Assembly: GCA_013396915.1 (NCBI GenBank)
Contig: VWZL01002220.1
Span: forward strand, 484,870-548,869
DNA from: Stercorarius parasiticus
Lineage: Eukaryota; Chordata; Aves; Charadriiformes; Stercorariidae
Direction: 5' to 3'
Length of the DNA stretch: 64,000 bases
The notes under the pieces were generated by a model. It was not told where the DNA came from. It made no database searches and saw only the letters and a program-made list of their open reading frames with translations. This document shows positions 47,476-60,470 of this stretch, in pieces; the stretch's first letter is position 1, and the number at the start of each line of letters is the position of its first letter. A program made the translations under genes and the position numbers.

Positions 47476-48543
47476 AACAAGCTCTTTGATTATTTTTCTA
47501 GCCCCCAGAGAAGCAGCAGTAAAATCATGAAGACCATTATAAGATGTGAGTAAGAAGCAGCACCCAAGGAAATGAAAAAAATATTAGAATTGTTATTATC
47601 TATGCTTACAATAGAAGTATTGCATAGTAGATAAGAACACTGGAAGGATGCTTTTTTCCTATCTTGCATTATATCTTTCTGAACAAAACCCCTGTGTAGA
47701 CAACAGAAGCTTGTTCTAATAACAAAAATGTTGCCTGAAATGAAATTCTTGACATACCAATCATTCTCAGTACCAAAGCCATTTTTCATATAAAACATGT
47801 TTTGGAGTAGGCTTTAATGAATGTCTCAAACCAACTCATCTAGCTTATTTTCTCAAGAATGGGAGTATTTAAATAAATTTAATAGCAAATCTACCACAGA
47901 GACACCACAAATGTGCCCTGTCAAATCAGATTATGTATTTTTAAAGGACAAAAGCCTGCACGCTTTCTTCAAAGCTACTTGAACATACATATTTCTTAGC
48001 TAAAATGGATGATGGTTTTGATTAAAATTAATTGCGCGCTGTGAAAACACCTCCCATTGCACCACAACCAAGGAGAGAGTTTCCAAAGTAAATATGCTTC
48101 AGACTAAATGCTGTGAAAGGAGAAACTTTTTTTTCTGCTGTAGCTACAGCTTGTCTCTCATTCTGAAGGAACTCTTACAGACTAATAGAGCATAGTCAAG
48201 TAACTCCTTATATAATCTGTCATCTCAGTCTGTGGATTCATTTGCTATTATAATTTAATGGAAAACTTAAAATGATAAGTTAGGAGTGAATTTACTAGGG
48301 TCTGCGGTGGTCTTCGTTTTAGCCTTGCTAAGAGTGAGTTTGGTGCATGTCCTGTGCTGCAGCCCCAGGGTGTTGCTTTGCAAGTGCATAGTATGCTTAT
48401 CTGTCTTGTGATTAAATCAAACATTGTAACCCTGCAGTAGACAGCAAGGATAAAAGATCATGCTAAGGATCTTGTCTTAGGTTGAAAAGTCATTAGTAGA
48501 CAACACTGAGTGAGTTTCCACTTCTGTAAGTGCTATTTTAGAT

Positions 48544-48592
48544 GCACACACATGCACGCACAGGTATGTGTGCACATGCGCACACACATACG
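48544..48592. repeat. Imperfect (CA)n tract
   Basis: CACACA, GCACGCACA and GCGCACACACATA runs make an alternating purine-pyrimidine stretch. Confidence 0.8.
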
Positions 48593-49614
48593 TATATTTA
48601 TTTTTTAGTCAACAGTGCTGTTATTCACTCCACCCAAAAATGGTCCATTCTGTGTTACCAGAACTGTATGTAACAATGCTTTTTCCATAATTTGTTCTGA
48701 AAGAAAGAAAAAAACCCGAAGACCTAAAAAACTAGTTTAATTTTCACATGGATAAACAGAATGCCAGATTATACCTGAGCTGCTCCTAAAAATTCACAAT
48801 AAAAATATATGGGTATTTCATCTCACTGGAAAAGTTAACCTGTGTATACCAACCAGCCTGGAACAAACAAGCAGTAAAGAGGGATCTTTAGGTTCAGCTT
48901 CATTTTCTGTCAGTGGGTGCTTCATGAAGCATTTGAAAAGAGGAAAAGGAAAATAGAAAACAGAAGTGGAAGGCTTTTTGGCTTTTCAGCTAGGTCAGTG
49001 GTTTTCAGAAAGACAGAATTGAATTTCATTCATCTCATATTAAAAAGGAAATCATATTTCCTATATTCCTTAAAAAAGAAAGAGGAATTTTAGCTTGTGA
49101 GCTATAGCTTTGTTGCACTGTGGGCCTCTCAGACAAATGAATGCCTCCGTGCTGCCTTTCTCAATGCTCTGGCATTCCTCAGGAGGGTGAGAAATCAGCA
49201 AAGATATAAAGAAAACTGCCCTATGACTTGAGGCTAGCAAAGGGCACCAGGAGACAGCACTGACAGGCAATGCAACACACGCAGCGGTAGCTACAGCCTC
49301 CTGACTCCGCAGCATTCAGATGGCTGTATTTGGCTCATAAAGCAACATTTAACATGATCTTTCCCTGGCCTGTGTTAAATTATGTAAGCACCATTAAGAC
49401 AAAGTAGTGGGCCTTTTAAAGGCGGGGAATTTATGCCAAGTATAATGATCAAACCAGCCTGAGTGGTATAGTAGATCAGGGGCAAATAGGAAGGGCAGCA
49501 GAAAAGAGCGGCAGAAGCAGCAGAGGTTTCTGCAGTAGAGATCCAAAAAACCCCAAACCTAAAAATTCTAAGCCATTTAAAAGGGAAAATTGCTTTGTGT
49601 CACATTGCACTTAC

Positions 49615-49683
49615 CTTTTATGCTGGAAAATAAAACGGGTCCCTAAACACAACAGTTGGCTGTAGCAGCAAGTTCTTCCTGAG
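49615..49683 (-). other. Exon-like segment with strong splice sites (candidate)
   Basis: On the minus strand the acceptor CTGGCTTTTTTCCTCAG and the donor AAAAG|GTAAGTG flank 69 nt, or 64 nt if the nearby second AG is used. Two of the three frames contain stops. A non-coding RNA exon is more likely than a coding one, if it is real. Confidence 0.2.
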
Positions 49684-50254
49684 CTGAGGAAAAAAGCCAG
49701 ATGTCTTACAGACAGGCAAGCAGCTGCTTTCCAGCCATTTAATTGCTATTTTATATCCAATATCTAGCTCAAATGTGCCACATGGCTATGACTTATTTAT
49801 ATCACGTGGCTCTTACTTACAGGTTGGAATCTGACTTTTAAGTTATTGTTACAAATTTGTGTTCAAGCCTCCTTCACCTGCCCTGTTTTACACTCCATCT
49901 GTCCTCCTAAACGAGAGAACAAAACAATTGCGTTTCTCTATTAAATAAAAAGTGTAACTCAAGTTCTTATTCGTCTTTATTTAAAGGACAAAAATAGTCA
50001 GACATCCCTTGACAAATGAAATTGTTATTATAACTTTAATCATCACTGGAATAACACCATACTACTTTTTATTGGTCTTGGGTATTGGCAACCTGTCTCA
50101 AAAATATAAAAATATCTCAGTGTAGGTTTTTTCCTTAAGCAAGTTAGTTCAGTCCCACACACCATATCCAATTATTAATTATCCATTTAATTGGAGGTGT
50201 GCACAGAAACATGCTGGGAAAAAAGAGGAAGGGAGATTCAAGCCTGTTGCACAG

Positions 50255-50464
50255 ATCTTTGTGTTGGCCCTAGATGGCAGTTTTATTACAAGGACTCCAC
50301 CTCAGAGTGACCAGCCTGGCAGGCTGCAGATTCTTGGAGGCCAGGAAAGTTTTGGTGGATGCGCTGCTTCCAAGCACCTGCTGAAACAGTACGTAGATTT
50401 TCACAGTGGTGACAAATTGATAGAGTTCCTCAAAGACTTTCACACAGTTCCTGAATGCTTCTGA
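50255..50464 (+). other. Open segment of 69 codons, no ATG
   Basis: Following GTTGCACAG the frame is open to a TGA at 50,462-50,464. It includes GRLQILGGQESFGGC and FHSGDKLIEFLKDFHTVPE, a composition that looks protein-like. There is no ATG start, no good donor and no family I recognise. It may be a pseudogene fragment, a last exon or chance. Confidence 0.15.
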
Positions 50465-52334
50465 TTCCCCTTCTACAAACAGAAGATCAAAATCAAGAAG
50501 AAGATGGTATTAAAACATCATTCCTTTAAAAATACCAGTTTATAAATGTCTTTTAGATATACTGACTACACAATTTGACATTACCTTAAATTTCAGGGTC
50601 ACATGACAATAACTAATGATAGTACTTGATCTCATCTGCCCACTAATCTGCTATCTCTGATTAATTTAACATCCCAGCCTCTTAAGCAGCTTTCAAATGC
50701 TTCCAGATTTAAAATGATAATAAGAAGACAAATGTAGAAGAGTAGTTTGCCAGAAAATGTATTTCTTATTTTCTTATCAAATATACATTTTTTTCCCAAA
50801 GACATGACATCACCTTGAGGATTTGAAATGGAGGATTTAATGTAATTTATTCATGCAAAACCCATTTGGAAGGCTTTAGTTGCTCAGTATTAGAAGCTGT
50901 ATCCATTTCTGTAGTAGGCCTTAGCATTGACTTTTAAGGTCAGGGATGGATAAGGTAATGCATTATACAGTGACTTGGTCACATATCACAAGTGCTTTCT
51001 ATCATTACAACACTTTCTGTATTTCCCCTTCAGAGACTGACTTGTTTAGCTGCGCTCAACTAAACCACCTTTTTGGGAGAAGGAAAGAGAATCCAAAGTA
51101 ATTCCCATGCAATTCATAAGTGCCTTTAAAATTTTCCTGAAAACATTTACTGCACATTGTATTTCATAAACAGAACATGTGACGGTCTGGTGTGGTATAG
51201 TAACCCTCCAGCTATCAGCAGTTCTGTGAAAGCTTATCTCACTTCTGTTACTACGATATAGATGGGAAATGACAGTGGCAGAATCCTTCAAAATCTCTCA
51301 TATTTTTTAAGCGTATCTACCCGGTGAAAGGCTTTGCTAGAGTTTGGAGTAGTCTATCCCAATGACAGCTCGGCTCTCTGTTGTTGAATTGCTCTGTAAC
51401 ACTCTCTATTAACACTTCTTTCACCCTCTCCCTGAAAATAACATGCAGCCTGGTGTTTTGGGGACTGAAATACCTGGGAATAGTGTTTGAGCCAGGAACT
51501 GGTTCCAGAAACTACCTAATGGGCAGTTCTGGGTAATGAATATAGCTATGGGGGGTGCGGGTAATTAGCTGCTCAAGGATAGGTCTTAAAAGAAAAAGAG
51601 TAAACTCCCTATGGAATGTTTAAGTAGTTCTAAAAGTGAAATTATACACTTATTACAAAATTCTGTGTGCTTTTCAGCAAATCTGAATCCAATTCCAAAG
51701 CCCTCTTTGTCGCACAGGTGTTTTGTGGTGTTGCTGCTCAGTAGGATGGTTACGGGATGCTACACTCCTAGGCAGGAATAAGCTACTGCAAAAATATAGG
51801 ATGGCATATTTTCCATTGAGTTAGCAGTTTTAAAGTAAAAAAATAAATCAGTACTTTAGTAGATCAGAAGCAAAAGGAGATAAAAGTACAGGTCGCTCAT
51901 GAGGATGCCTGCAGCCTGAGATGTCACAGGATGCCAATGCCCAATACCAAACGGCAAGGGGCAGCGGGAGGTTGGGTCATACCAGGGCAGGCAGGGAGCC
52001 TGGGGAGCTGGAAACTGATTTCTTTTCCTCTGGGATTATCACCACAATGCAGGACGGCAAGTGCTTTTTCACATCTCTATGGCCTTACGAACTCCCGTTC
52101 ATCTCATGATCTTCTATAAGCTCCTGACTCCTTTTCTGAAAAAAAACAAACACTCCAAAACAAAAAAAACCAAAACCACAGCTACATGGACACTCTTGTG
52201 CCTGGGCTTGGGTAGATGGCTGTTGTCTAAGTACAGGGCACACACTTTTTCTTATCGAATTACATCCTGGTTTATCTCAGATCTTTTCTCTAAATTGTCA
52301 TGAGTGTTTTGAGTTCTAATCCTCTACCTGCCTT

Positions 52335-53690
52335 ACCTCCTGGCCAGGTATCATTTGCAAGTGTAATAAGCACCTTCCCTTTTCCATCATCAAAGCTATT
52401 GAAGAACTAATTCTGGAACAAGGAGAGATTCCTGTAAAAAACCCACTCAATCTATTGCTGTATTTTGATTTCTTTCTCTTGCAGCATTTTCGTCTAGACC
52501 ATATGTTCCCAGCTTACTTATGAGAGTGTTCTAGGAGACCATGTCCGGAGTGTCACTAAAATCAAGATGTGACATGAACTGTTTTTCTGTAGCCACATGA
52601 AGTGTTACCCCATAACAGAATGGAATTACTTTGGCTTGACATGGTTTTTATTGACCACTCCTTTCTCTTTATGTACTATTTTCTAAATGTTCACAACCAG
52701 CGTCTTAATTATTTTTCCCACTATTCCTACAGGAATTGAAATTAACTATCTGGCTTATAATTTTAACCTCTCTCTTCTATTTCTTTTTAAAGATAGGCAC
52801 TCTTTCTACCCCTTTCTAGATTTTCAGAATGTCATTTTGGACTAGCTGATCAGAAAATATCTCATTTACTTGCATAACTTCGAATGTTTCCTTTCCCCTT
52901 TCAAGTCCCTGCCCTTTTTGTCATGATGCCAGTTTCACAATACCATCTGCTCACAATTGACCTTTTGAGTGAAACAAAGGAGGAACTAAACCTACCAGCT
53001 TTCCAGGCACTGTTTGCCGAGAACCTTCATTCTGCAGAGAAGTGGACCAAGTCCTTCCTTATCTTCCTCTACCTGTTCGTGCACTAACATGCTGAGAAGG
53101 AAATGCCACCTCTGCATCATGTGGTTTCACTCTCTGCCTTTGACTTTCTCGCTTTGGCCTCAAATGTTCATCCATTCATCCTTCTTAAAAGTCTTTTCCT
53201 TAGTGAGTGATCTATAGCACCTATCCTTCCTCCGCACTGTCATAACTTGCAATTTTGCATAGTTTCTTTTGCATAGTTTTGCATAAACTTGCATTTAACA
53301 CAGTTCCTTTAAAGAACTGCCTACTGTGCTTAACTCTCTCTCAGAATTGTCTCCCACAGGATCTCACTTACTAGTTCTCTGAATTTCTATAATCTGCTCT
53401 GCTGAAGCACATTGCGGCTCTTCCTGTTTGTCATGAATTCTGCTGCTTCATGATTGCTCATAAAGTGCCTGAGTTGTTTTTAACTGTTACTTTTTCCTTT
53501 AGGCTCTACCAAATTATGAGGATCAAATCTGGAAAATGTCATATATTTTTGCTTTCTCCAATTTCTGTTTACAAAAAATTTCCACTAAAACTATTCAAAA
53601 ATTATCCAGACTGCCTGAGGGCAGCTGTATTCCTTCCCTAAGATGGAAATTTTTGTAATCAAAGTATACTGGTGGCCCTGAGTACTGGGA
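52335..53690 (-). mobile_element. Ancient CR1-clade LINE relic spanning endonuclease to reverse transcriptase
   Basis: Minus-strand motifs fall in the right order over 1.35 kb. YFDYKNFHL (near 53,655) aligns with the endonuclease GDFNYPDICW. NTAALRQSG*FLNSFSGNFL (53,565-53,632) aligns with NTAGH-QSR-FLE-I-DNFL. EKAKIYDIFQI*S (53,527-53,558) aligns with E-ATRGEAVLDLILTN. VPIFKK (52,783-52,800) and the YRPVSL block (about 52,733-52,760) open the reverse transcriptase. VTS*F**-type residues at 52,548-52,575 replace D-IYLDFSKAFD. LANDT (52,347-52,361) replaces FADDT, so a catalytic Asp is lost. Many stops and shifts make it a very old, dead copy. Inner alignment at 52,880-53,450 is not resolved. 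Confidence 0.75.
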
Positions 53691-56140
53691 TTTGGATAAT
53701 TCTGCCCACAAAAGACTAATCACATGATTTCCTTGATAGGTGGCCCACTGTTGACTCCCATCAGAACATCAGCACTTTTTCTCCTTTAAGTGTTACTTAG
53801 GAACATGAGGCAGCCTATGTCCCTCTTTATTCTTAATCTCAGAGCAAGAGACATCTGCATGTAAGGTAAAACCCAAGGTAACACCTACATTCTCTTCTGT
53901 GTCTACCTGTCCTGAACAAGTTATACTGTTTATATTAACGTTTCTGGTAGATTAATGAGTCATCCCAACAGGTCTTTACTAAATCTATTAAGTCATAACT
54001 TTGAAATGTATTTACACTGCTACTTCCTCTTGCTTGTTCCCCATGCAACTGGTGTGCAGACATCCCAGGGACAGAAGACAGACCGAGACTCCTAGAGAAC
54101 AGCAGACATCTGGCTCTAAGAGACACATAGAAGAGCAAGAATGTCTGGTAGGACTCCCTTGTATTCAACATATGTGGAAGAAACCACCATTCGGGCTCCG
54201 GGACAGTCTTGACCCATTGGGTCTAAGCAGAACCCAGCCTGGCTGCAGCCAATCTGCAGCACCTGAAGCAGAACTAGCTGCACGTACAGATTCAGTCCTT
54301 ATGCCTAGTTTTGGTGCCTATTGTTCAGATTGTCAGTGGTAAACCAAAGCTGTGTCTTAAATTCTCCTCCACCTGAGAATGATGAAATATTTTCTGGCAA
54401 GAACAACGTGAAACATCTTCTGGAGTTAAACGTTATAAAACTAGCCCCAAATCCCTGAAAATCTTGGACCATCCAGTAATCTGAAAAGGTCTCTGATTTA
54501 TAAAAAAATCACAGAATATCAGATAAATCTCAAAGATTCAAAGAGTATTAATACTGCACAAGAAAGATTAACGAGATAATAACAATACTTACAGGTTAGC
54601 AGTCTGCAACTGGGATAAGAATAATAGTGGAAAATAGCAGGATTAAAAAATGGATAGAAAATCAACTACAGCACTGACTGTTAGATGTCTCTTATATGTA
54701 CATGCATGAAAAAGACACATTAATGATCAGAACACTCTTGAAATCAAAAGAGGGTTATACTAGTTCAATCCTAGATTCACAACACGATCCCTGCGAGCAG
54801 AAGCTGACCAACCATTTGATTTCATTTACTGGCACAATCTGGTGTAATCTGGGAATCATTCCAGTAACACCAAGAGAGTGAAGAGATCCAACAGCACAAA
54901 ACCACACTGAGACTGAAATCAGACCTAGGCTGGGCAAATCAGACTTGCAAATCAGTATCGTAGTGAGAGCACTTAATGTCACATGATGATCCTTAGCACC
55001 GAGGGAAAGGGATGTTATTGGCTTGACAAACAGCCAGCGACTCAGGGAGGCTGAGAGATTTCATTTCCCTTCAAGGATTTTTGGAGAAGAATCCCTCTGC
55101 AAAGCTCAGTCTCCAACATCTGAGAAAGGAGTCACCTTCCATTCTGGAATACTGGAACATCACCAATTCGTGTACCAAAAGAAATACGTGTTATATCTGT
55201 TTACAAATACTGAGTTTGCTTACATGTTTGTCAGATTTTACATATGTTCTTAGAAGTAACATTATTTTGAATATTGTTCATGAGAAACTGCTACTAATTA
55301 CTTTCTCTTAAGGTAGATTTGAGAATTCTCTTCATTCCTAAAGAAATTAAGATGTGCATACAGAAAAGCTTGCACTTTGCATTCCAGTGACAGTTTTTAA
55401 AAATTTTTTAGTGTTTTGGAAAGCAAATAAGTGCTCTGTGTTCTTTGACAGTACTGATTTTTAAATATGTAACTCCGTGATGTTCATAATAATTCAATAC
55501 TTATACCTGGCAAAATTTAAATATGCTCTTTTATAAACTAGTGATTTTTCATAGCTTGGAATTGTTACTTACAAATCTTACTGTATTTTTCCAAACTATA
55601 TACTGGAAACAACCCAAAACCTAGCATGCTGGATTGAATTACTTATTTCAGAGAAAATTTTGAAATACAAATATTGCTAGAATAGCCTCAGAATATTCAG
55701 CGCACATTTTATTCACTAGATGCTAGCAGTTACATTAAGAATATAGTAAGCAGAAAAAAATCAAGTGTTCTAGAAGTAAACTGTATCTTTCCACACTTAA
55801 GACATTTGAAGTACCCGATTAGTTATAAAAGGCTTCTGGTAAAGCCAAGTTTCAGAGCGTGCTGTGGCTACTCGCTGCAGTTTGTAGGTTACAATGCATC
55901 ACCTTCCTGGCGCTATCTATCTTGCTTGTGTTGGACAGGCAGTGAGCAGAGCAAACATACCAAACAGGTATGTGCTGCTTTGGTCTCAGCTTGTGGAGGT
56001 GGCCTCACTCTTTGGATGCCTCTGAATGCAATGTTGCTGTATGCTTCTGTAGCAAAGGTACCAAAAAAAAATGCCAGCTTTCATCTTAGGCCAAACAGAA
56101 AATAGTGCTTTGTCCTGTCATACCTGGCCACAGCCATTCT

Positions 56141-56172
56141 TTTTTTTTTGTGATTTTTATATATATATATAT
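56141..56172. repeat. Poly-T followed by (TA)n
   Basis: Nine T residues, a short gap, then about seven TA units. Confidence 0.85.
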
Positions 56173-58115
56173 TTTTAGTGTATGTATCCTTTAATTTAGC
56201 ATGTCTTCAGTAACTTGTTCACACACATACACAATCCAGACAGGCAGAAGGACACAAATCAACATTAAAAACATCACCACTTCATGAAACAACACTTGTC
56301 ATGTTTTTATATGCAAATGAAATCAACATTTTAACAGGCAGCTCTATGACAAAAATAAAAATATGTAGGGTTTTGCACAACCCAACAGATGCTGTGCCAT
56401 TTTGAGTAGTGTTGTCCTTCTCAATAGCTGAGACACAGCAATACACAGAACTTTGTTCGATAAACAACTTGTAACACAAGCTCATGAGGAGGTGAATGTA
56501 CTGGAAGATTTATTTCTATCCATCAATCACATTTGGAATTGATGTAGATAACAGAACAGGCTCTTTTTTGAAAGCTATGTGAAATTCCTTTATGATCTCC
56601 ATTCTTAGTAGATGTAAATTAAAGCCATGTAAGATACTCAGCATGAGAAGACATCTGAACTTGCCTAATAAGGCAGTAATTCAATGAAAGCAATAGAAAG
56701 GGAATTTATCTCTGGGCCACCGCAAAGAAGTTCAAATTGCCATCTTCCAGATATTACTTTTCTTTGGGTAGTCAAACACGTCAGTCTGGATTTCATTCTG
56801 GCATAATGCACAAGCACCCACTTCGCCATCATGACTACTTCAAGATTTGGTCCGTTACAGAAACTCATGCCCCTCTGAGATGTAATTGTGATCGGCAGTC
56901 TTAGATAAACGTATAAACTCTTCAAGTGCTCTGATCTTTCTCTTTTTTTTTTTTAATAAAAGGAACTGTATCAGCACTATAGATTCATTTCTTATACTGT
57001 GACAACAGACAGCTTTTGGCTTTCACGAAATGTCTGCTTTTGACCTTTGCCCTTGTAACAATGCTGTAATGAAGTTCAGTAGGATCTGAAGGACTGTAAA
57101 TACAATTTAAGATTGGATCCTGTAAAAATAAATTGTTTAACGTTTCTTAGGTTTGCTCTCAAGTATTCCATGCAGAATACGCATTATTTATTACAAAGGC
57201 TGTTCAAGTTCCTGAGTAACATCATATAAGCTGGTCATTTTAATGTGACATCTCCTCTGACTCACTCCCACTAAACCCCAGAAGTGTATGTTGGAGTGAA
57301 GATTTTGAGATATCATTTGTAGACTGGTCTTTTCACAGACTTTACAGTAATCTGTAGTAATATACAGTAATATTATAATGAGGATACAAAATTAACCTTG
57401 AAAATAAAACTTTGGAGCAAAAGATACATTTGAAACTGGCCACAACCTCGATCAAACCTTTTTTTACCCTTTAGCTGTCATGATCATTTAATATCTGTGA
57501 AGTACAGTACGTTTTGAAAAACAATCCAACACAGTACTATCCTGTTGATAGATTGTACGTGGGTTGGTGATTCACATATATTTGTATATCACCTTGCTTT
57601 TAGAAGGTATTTGCCAATTATCACCATATAACCCAGCAGAAGCTGAGAAAGAAAATGCAGCAGTCATCTGACATTTAAAATGTCATTAACACTTCACAAA
57701 ATCCATCATTCCCACTAAAAAGGAGAATATGTCTGAACATTTGGAGTTTACCCACTTTCCTAAGGTTTCCTGAACAGCCATCTAAGGTTTGAACCCTGTT
57801 TTTCAAATCTTAATCCTATGCCTAATCCACTGAACGTCAGAAGTGATTTATCCAGCCCAAACCTGAATATATCCACTGCTCTAGCTGCCCTCTTTGCTGT
57901 CTGTAATTCTGCTGTTTCTAGGCATCTGCTCCACTGTAGCCTTTGGCTAAGTCTGTACCAATAAACAAACAGGGCCAAGGAATCTCTCTGGGCATTGGCA
58001 TGCAATTATTCATACCGTTAATTTGCTAGCATGCTCCATGGTTTTGCCCCAGGCATTCCTGTCAGGTGTGATTTTAAGTTTAGCATGAGCCAGTCACCAT
58101 GTCCTGTAGGGTGGT

Positions 58116-58373
58116 ATGGATGCTGCTGCCTTGCTTTGGGATGTAAGAGAATTCGGTCCTGTGGACCTGCTGTGCCAGGTGGCCTCAGGGACAGCCCTTG
58201 GCCTGCTGTATTTACTACTGAAGGTGTCACCACATTTTCAGGCAGTTCTTACACTTGCACAAATCCATCAAAATTCATCCCTCCCAGGAACTAGTGGAAG
58301 GGTATGTAAACTATCTTCCATCCTCCGTAGAGCACATCCCTCACCCTATTACATCTCTACTAAGAGTCTTTAG
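58116..58373 (+). other. 85-codon ATG open frame (candidate small ORF)
   Basis: The ATG at 58,116 has G at -3 and G at +4. The frame begins MDAAALLWDVREFGPVDLLC and has a hydrophobic stretch around residues 25-42. The first half is GC-richer than its flanks. I recognise no domain. Another frame (58,031-58,294) is open over the same stretch, which weakens the coding case. Confidence 0.15.
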
Positions 58374-60047
58374 CTCTACTGTGTCTACTGCAGTAGAGTT
58401 CCAAACCATCTTCTCTCTGGGAAGGCTGGCTAAGAAGGACTTGAAAATGAATCACGCAGCCCTTCTTAAAAAGGTTTAACTACTTCATGTTAACTCCCAA
58501 CTCATGCTTTTGAAGGCTCTCCCTATTATCAGTGGATGACAAATCACTTCTAAAAATGTACCCCACAAACCTAGCACTGTTTCTAAAGGGACTACCCTTT
58601 GGGACCTGGGTACCTAACTTAAGGTTTTCACTGTCTGAAGCGCTGATTGCCTTAAGATGTATACATTTAAAGTATTCTCTACTGCTCATAGTTAAAACTG
58701 GTGGTATGAATTGAACCTCAGTGCACCAAACTAGTTAATGCCTCTAAATACTGTAAACCATTAGGCCCATAGATAGGGTGCTGGTGTCTGCTGCTTCTTT
58801 ATTATTGAGAATGTACCAGATTTTTAGAAGCTATTTGATAAGATTTACTAGTCCTGAGGAGTCCTTGCATAGCTACAAGAGACCTACCTCACTTCTGTGT
58901 TCGTTATGCGAAGTCATTTAAAATAAACAGAAAAAAAATGCCTAACGTACTGCTGCAGTACTCATCAAAACCACCAGCCTCTAGTTTAAGCAAAGAAAAC
59001 TAACAAACTCCAACCCACTCAGGGTGATAAAATGTGCCAAAGCTACTGAGCCTAGAAGAGGACGTAATTTACATAAAACAGTGACTTAGAAATCATTTTT
59101 CAAAAAGTTATAACCTGGACTGTCAAACTCCTGTAATGTACAGACCGAGGAGTCATAATTTCAGAAAGTGATTTTAAGATGCTGTAGTTAAACTTCATTT
59201 CTAATGTAATTCTATTTCTTCGTTCATTTCCTGCGTGACATTTACCACACACAAAGTCATTGTGGGATGTATAGTTATAATTATGTATCTACTGGTGAAT
59301 TACAGGCAGTTAGACTCACAGAACTGTTTACCCAAAAGAAGTGACTGTTTTATAAAGGATGATTTTAAGTATTATTCACAGAATTGTTCTTTTTAAGGGA
59401 CAGTGAATCTGATAACTGTTCCCTGGCTTCTTTAATAAGTGTTTTAAAGAGATCTTGTGTCTTGCTCATACCAAGCCCAATACTGAAATTCTTGTCATCT
59501 TCAGCCTCTGCATGAAATACCAGCCTGTGCTTTGCAAATAATTCTCAAGCAGATGAAGAAATAGCTAAAACTGAATTCCAGAGACATTCATTATATGATT
59601 AACAGTAACTGTAGTTCTGTGTGAAATGCACTGATGCCGATTATCCATACAGAAGATACTATCCAACTTCTACTGACACTATCTGTATCTTGAATTCTCA
59701 AGGCATCTCTTTCAGTTGCTACTTTTTCATTCTCTTTTCTAGAAGGATATATTATTTACCTTTTCCATAAATATTGTGTACACTGATGTTTCCTATTTTC
59801 TGGCAATGATTTAATATTTCATTAACATCTCCTTTACTCACTCTTTAGAGCACCATTTTGCATCACCTGCTGCCAGAGTAGGTCTTAACTAACCTCTATC
59901 ACACTCTTTTCCCCATAAATAAGGACTGTCCTGCTCTACTGCTCCCTCAGCCCCCAGATAATTTTCCTTCCAAACAGTTCAATTACACCTCAAGTTGTAG
60001 TTTAACAAGTATTTCTTTAAGCAGCAGTCTCATTTAAGCAGCTATTA

Positions 60048-60470
60048 CAGAATCACAGAATGGTGGGGGTTGGAAGGGACCTCTGGAGCTCATCTAGTCC
60101 AACCCCCCTGCCCGAACAGGGTCACCTAGAGCAGGTTGCACAGGAACGCGTCCAGGTGGGTTTTGAATGTCTCCAGAGATGGAGACTCCACCACCTCTCT
60201 GGGCAGCCTGTTCCAGTGCTCTGCCACCCTCAAAGTAAAGAAGTTCCTCCTCATGTTTAGGTGGAACTTCCTATGTTCAAGTTTGTGCCCGTTACCCCTT
60301 GTCCTGTCACTGGGTACCACTGAAAAGAGCTTGGCCCTATCCTCCTGACACCCACCCTTTAAACATTTATAAGCATTGATAAGATCCCCCCTCAGTCTTC
60401 TTTTTTCCAGACTGAAAAGACCCAAGTCCCTCAGCCTTTCTTCATAAGAGAGATGTTCTAGCTGTTCCAT
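60048..60470 (-). mobile_element. CR1 LINE 3' end with a 114-codon undamaged ORF2 tail
   Basis: On the plus strand it begins CAGAATCACAGAATGG and runs through the antisense 3' UTR. Minus-strand 60,126-60,470 encodes an unbroken ORF2 C-terminus with blocks [60 protein letters not shown] and a final LDAFLCNLL. This is the best preserved CR1 frame in the window, so probably one of the younger insertions. Catalytic domains are missing through 5' truncation. Confidence 0.96.

Larger units (their letters stand above)
45868..52334. other. Unique AT-rich non-coding sequence
   Basis: No known gene. It contains the splice-bordered candidates at 46,351-46,402, 47,270-47,475 and 49,615-49,683, an open segment at 50,255-50,464 and a CA-rich tract at 48,544-48,592. 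An A-rich low-complexity stretch lies at 52,139-52,180. Confidence 0.5.
53691..60047. other. Unique AT-rich non-coding sequence
   Basis: No gene is recognised. An open frame with a good ATG context lies at 58,116-58,373. A donor-like CAG|GTATGT is at 55,967 and a T/TA low-complexity tract at 56,141-56,172. The beginning may contain further decayed endonuclease sequence of the preceding relic. Confidence 0.5.

Noticed and set aside
55939..55967. 29-nt block between TTGTGTTGGACAG and ACAG|GTATGT as an exon
   Set aside because: Very short, with no supporting frame or partner; kept only as a note.
57720..58700. Possible further old LINE relic
   Set aside because: Some words resemble amniote repeat sequence, but no ordered protein blocks could be placed.
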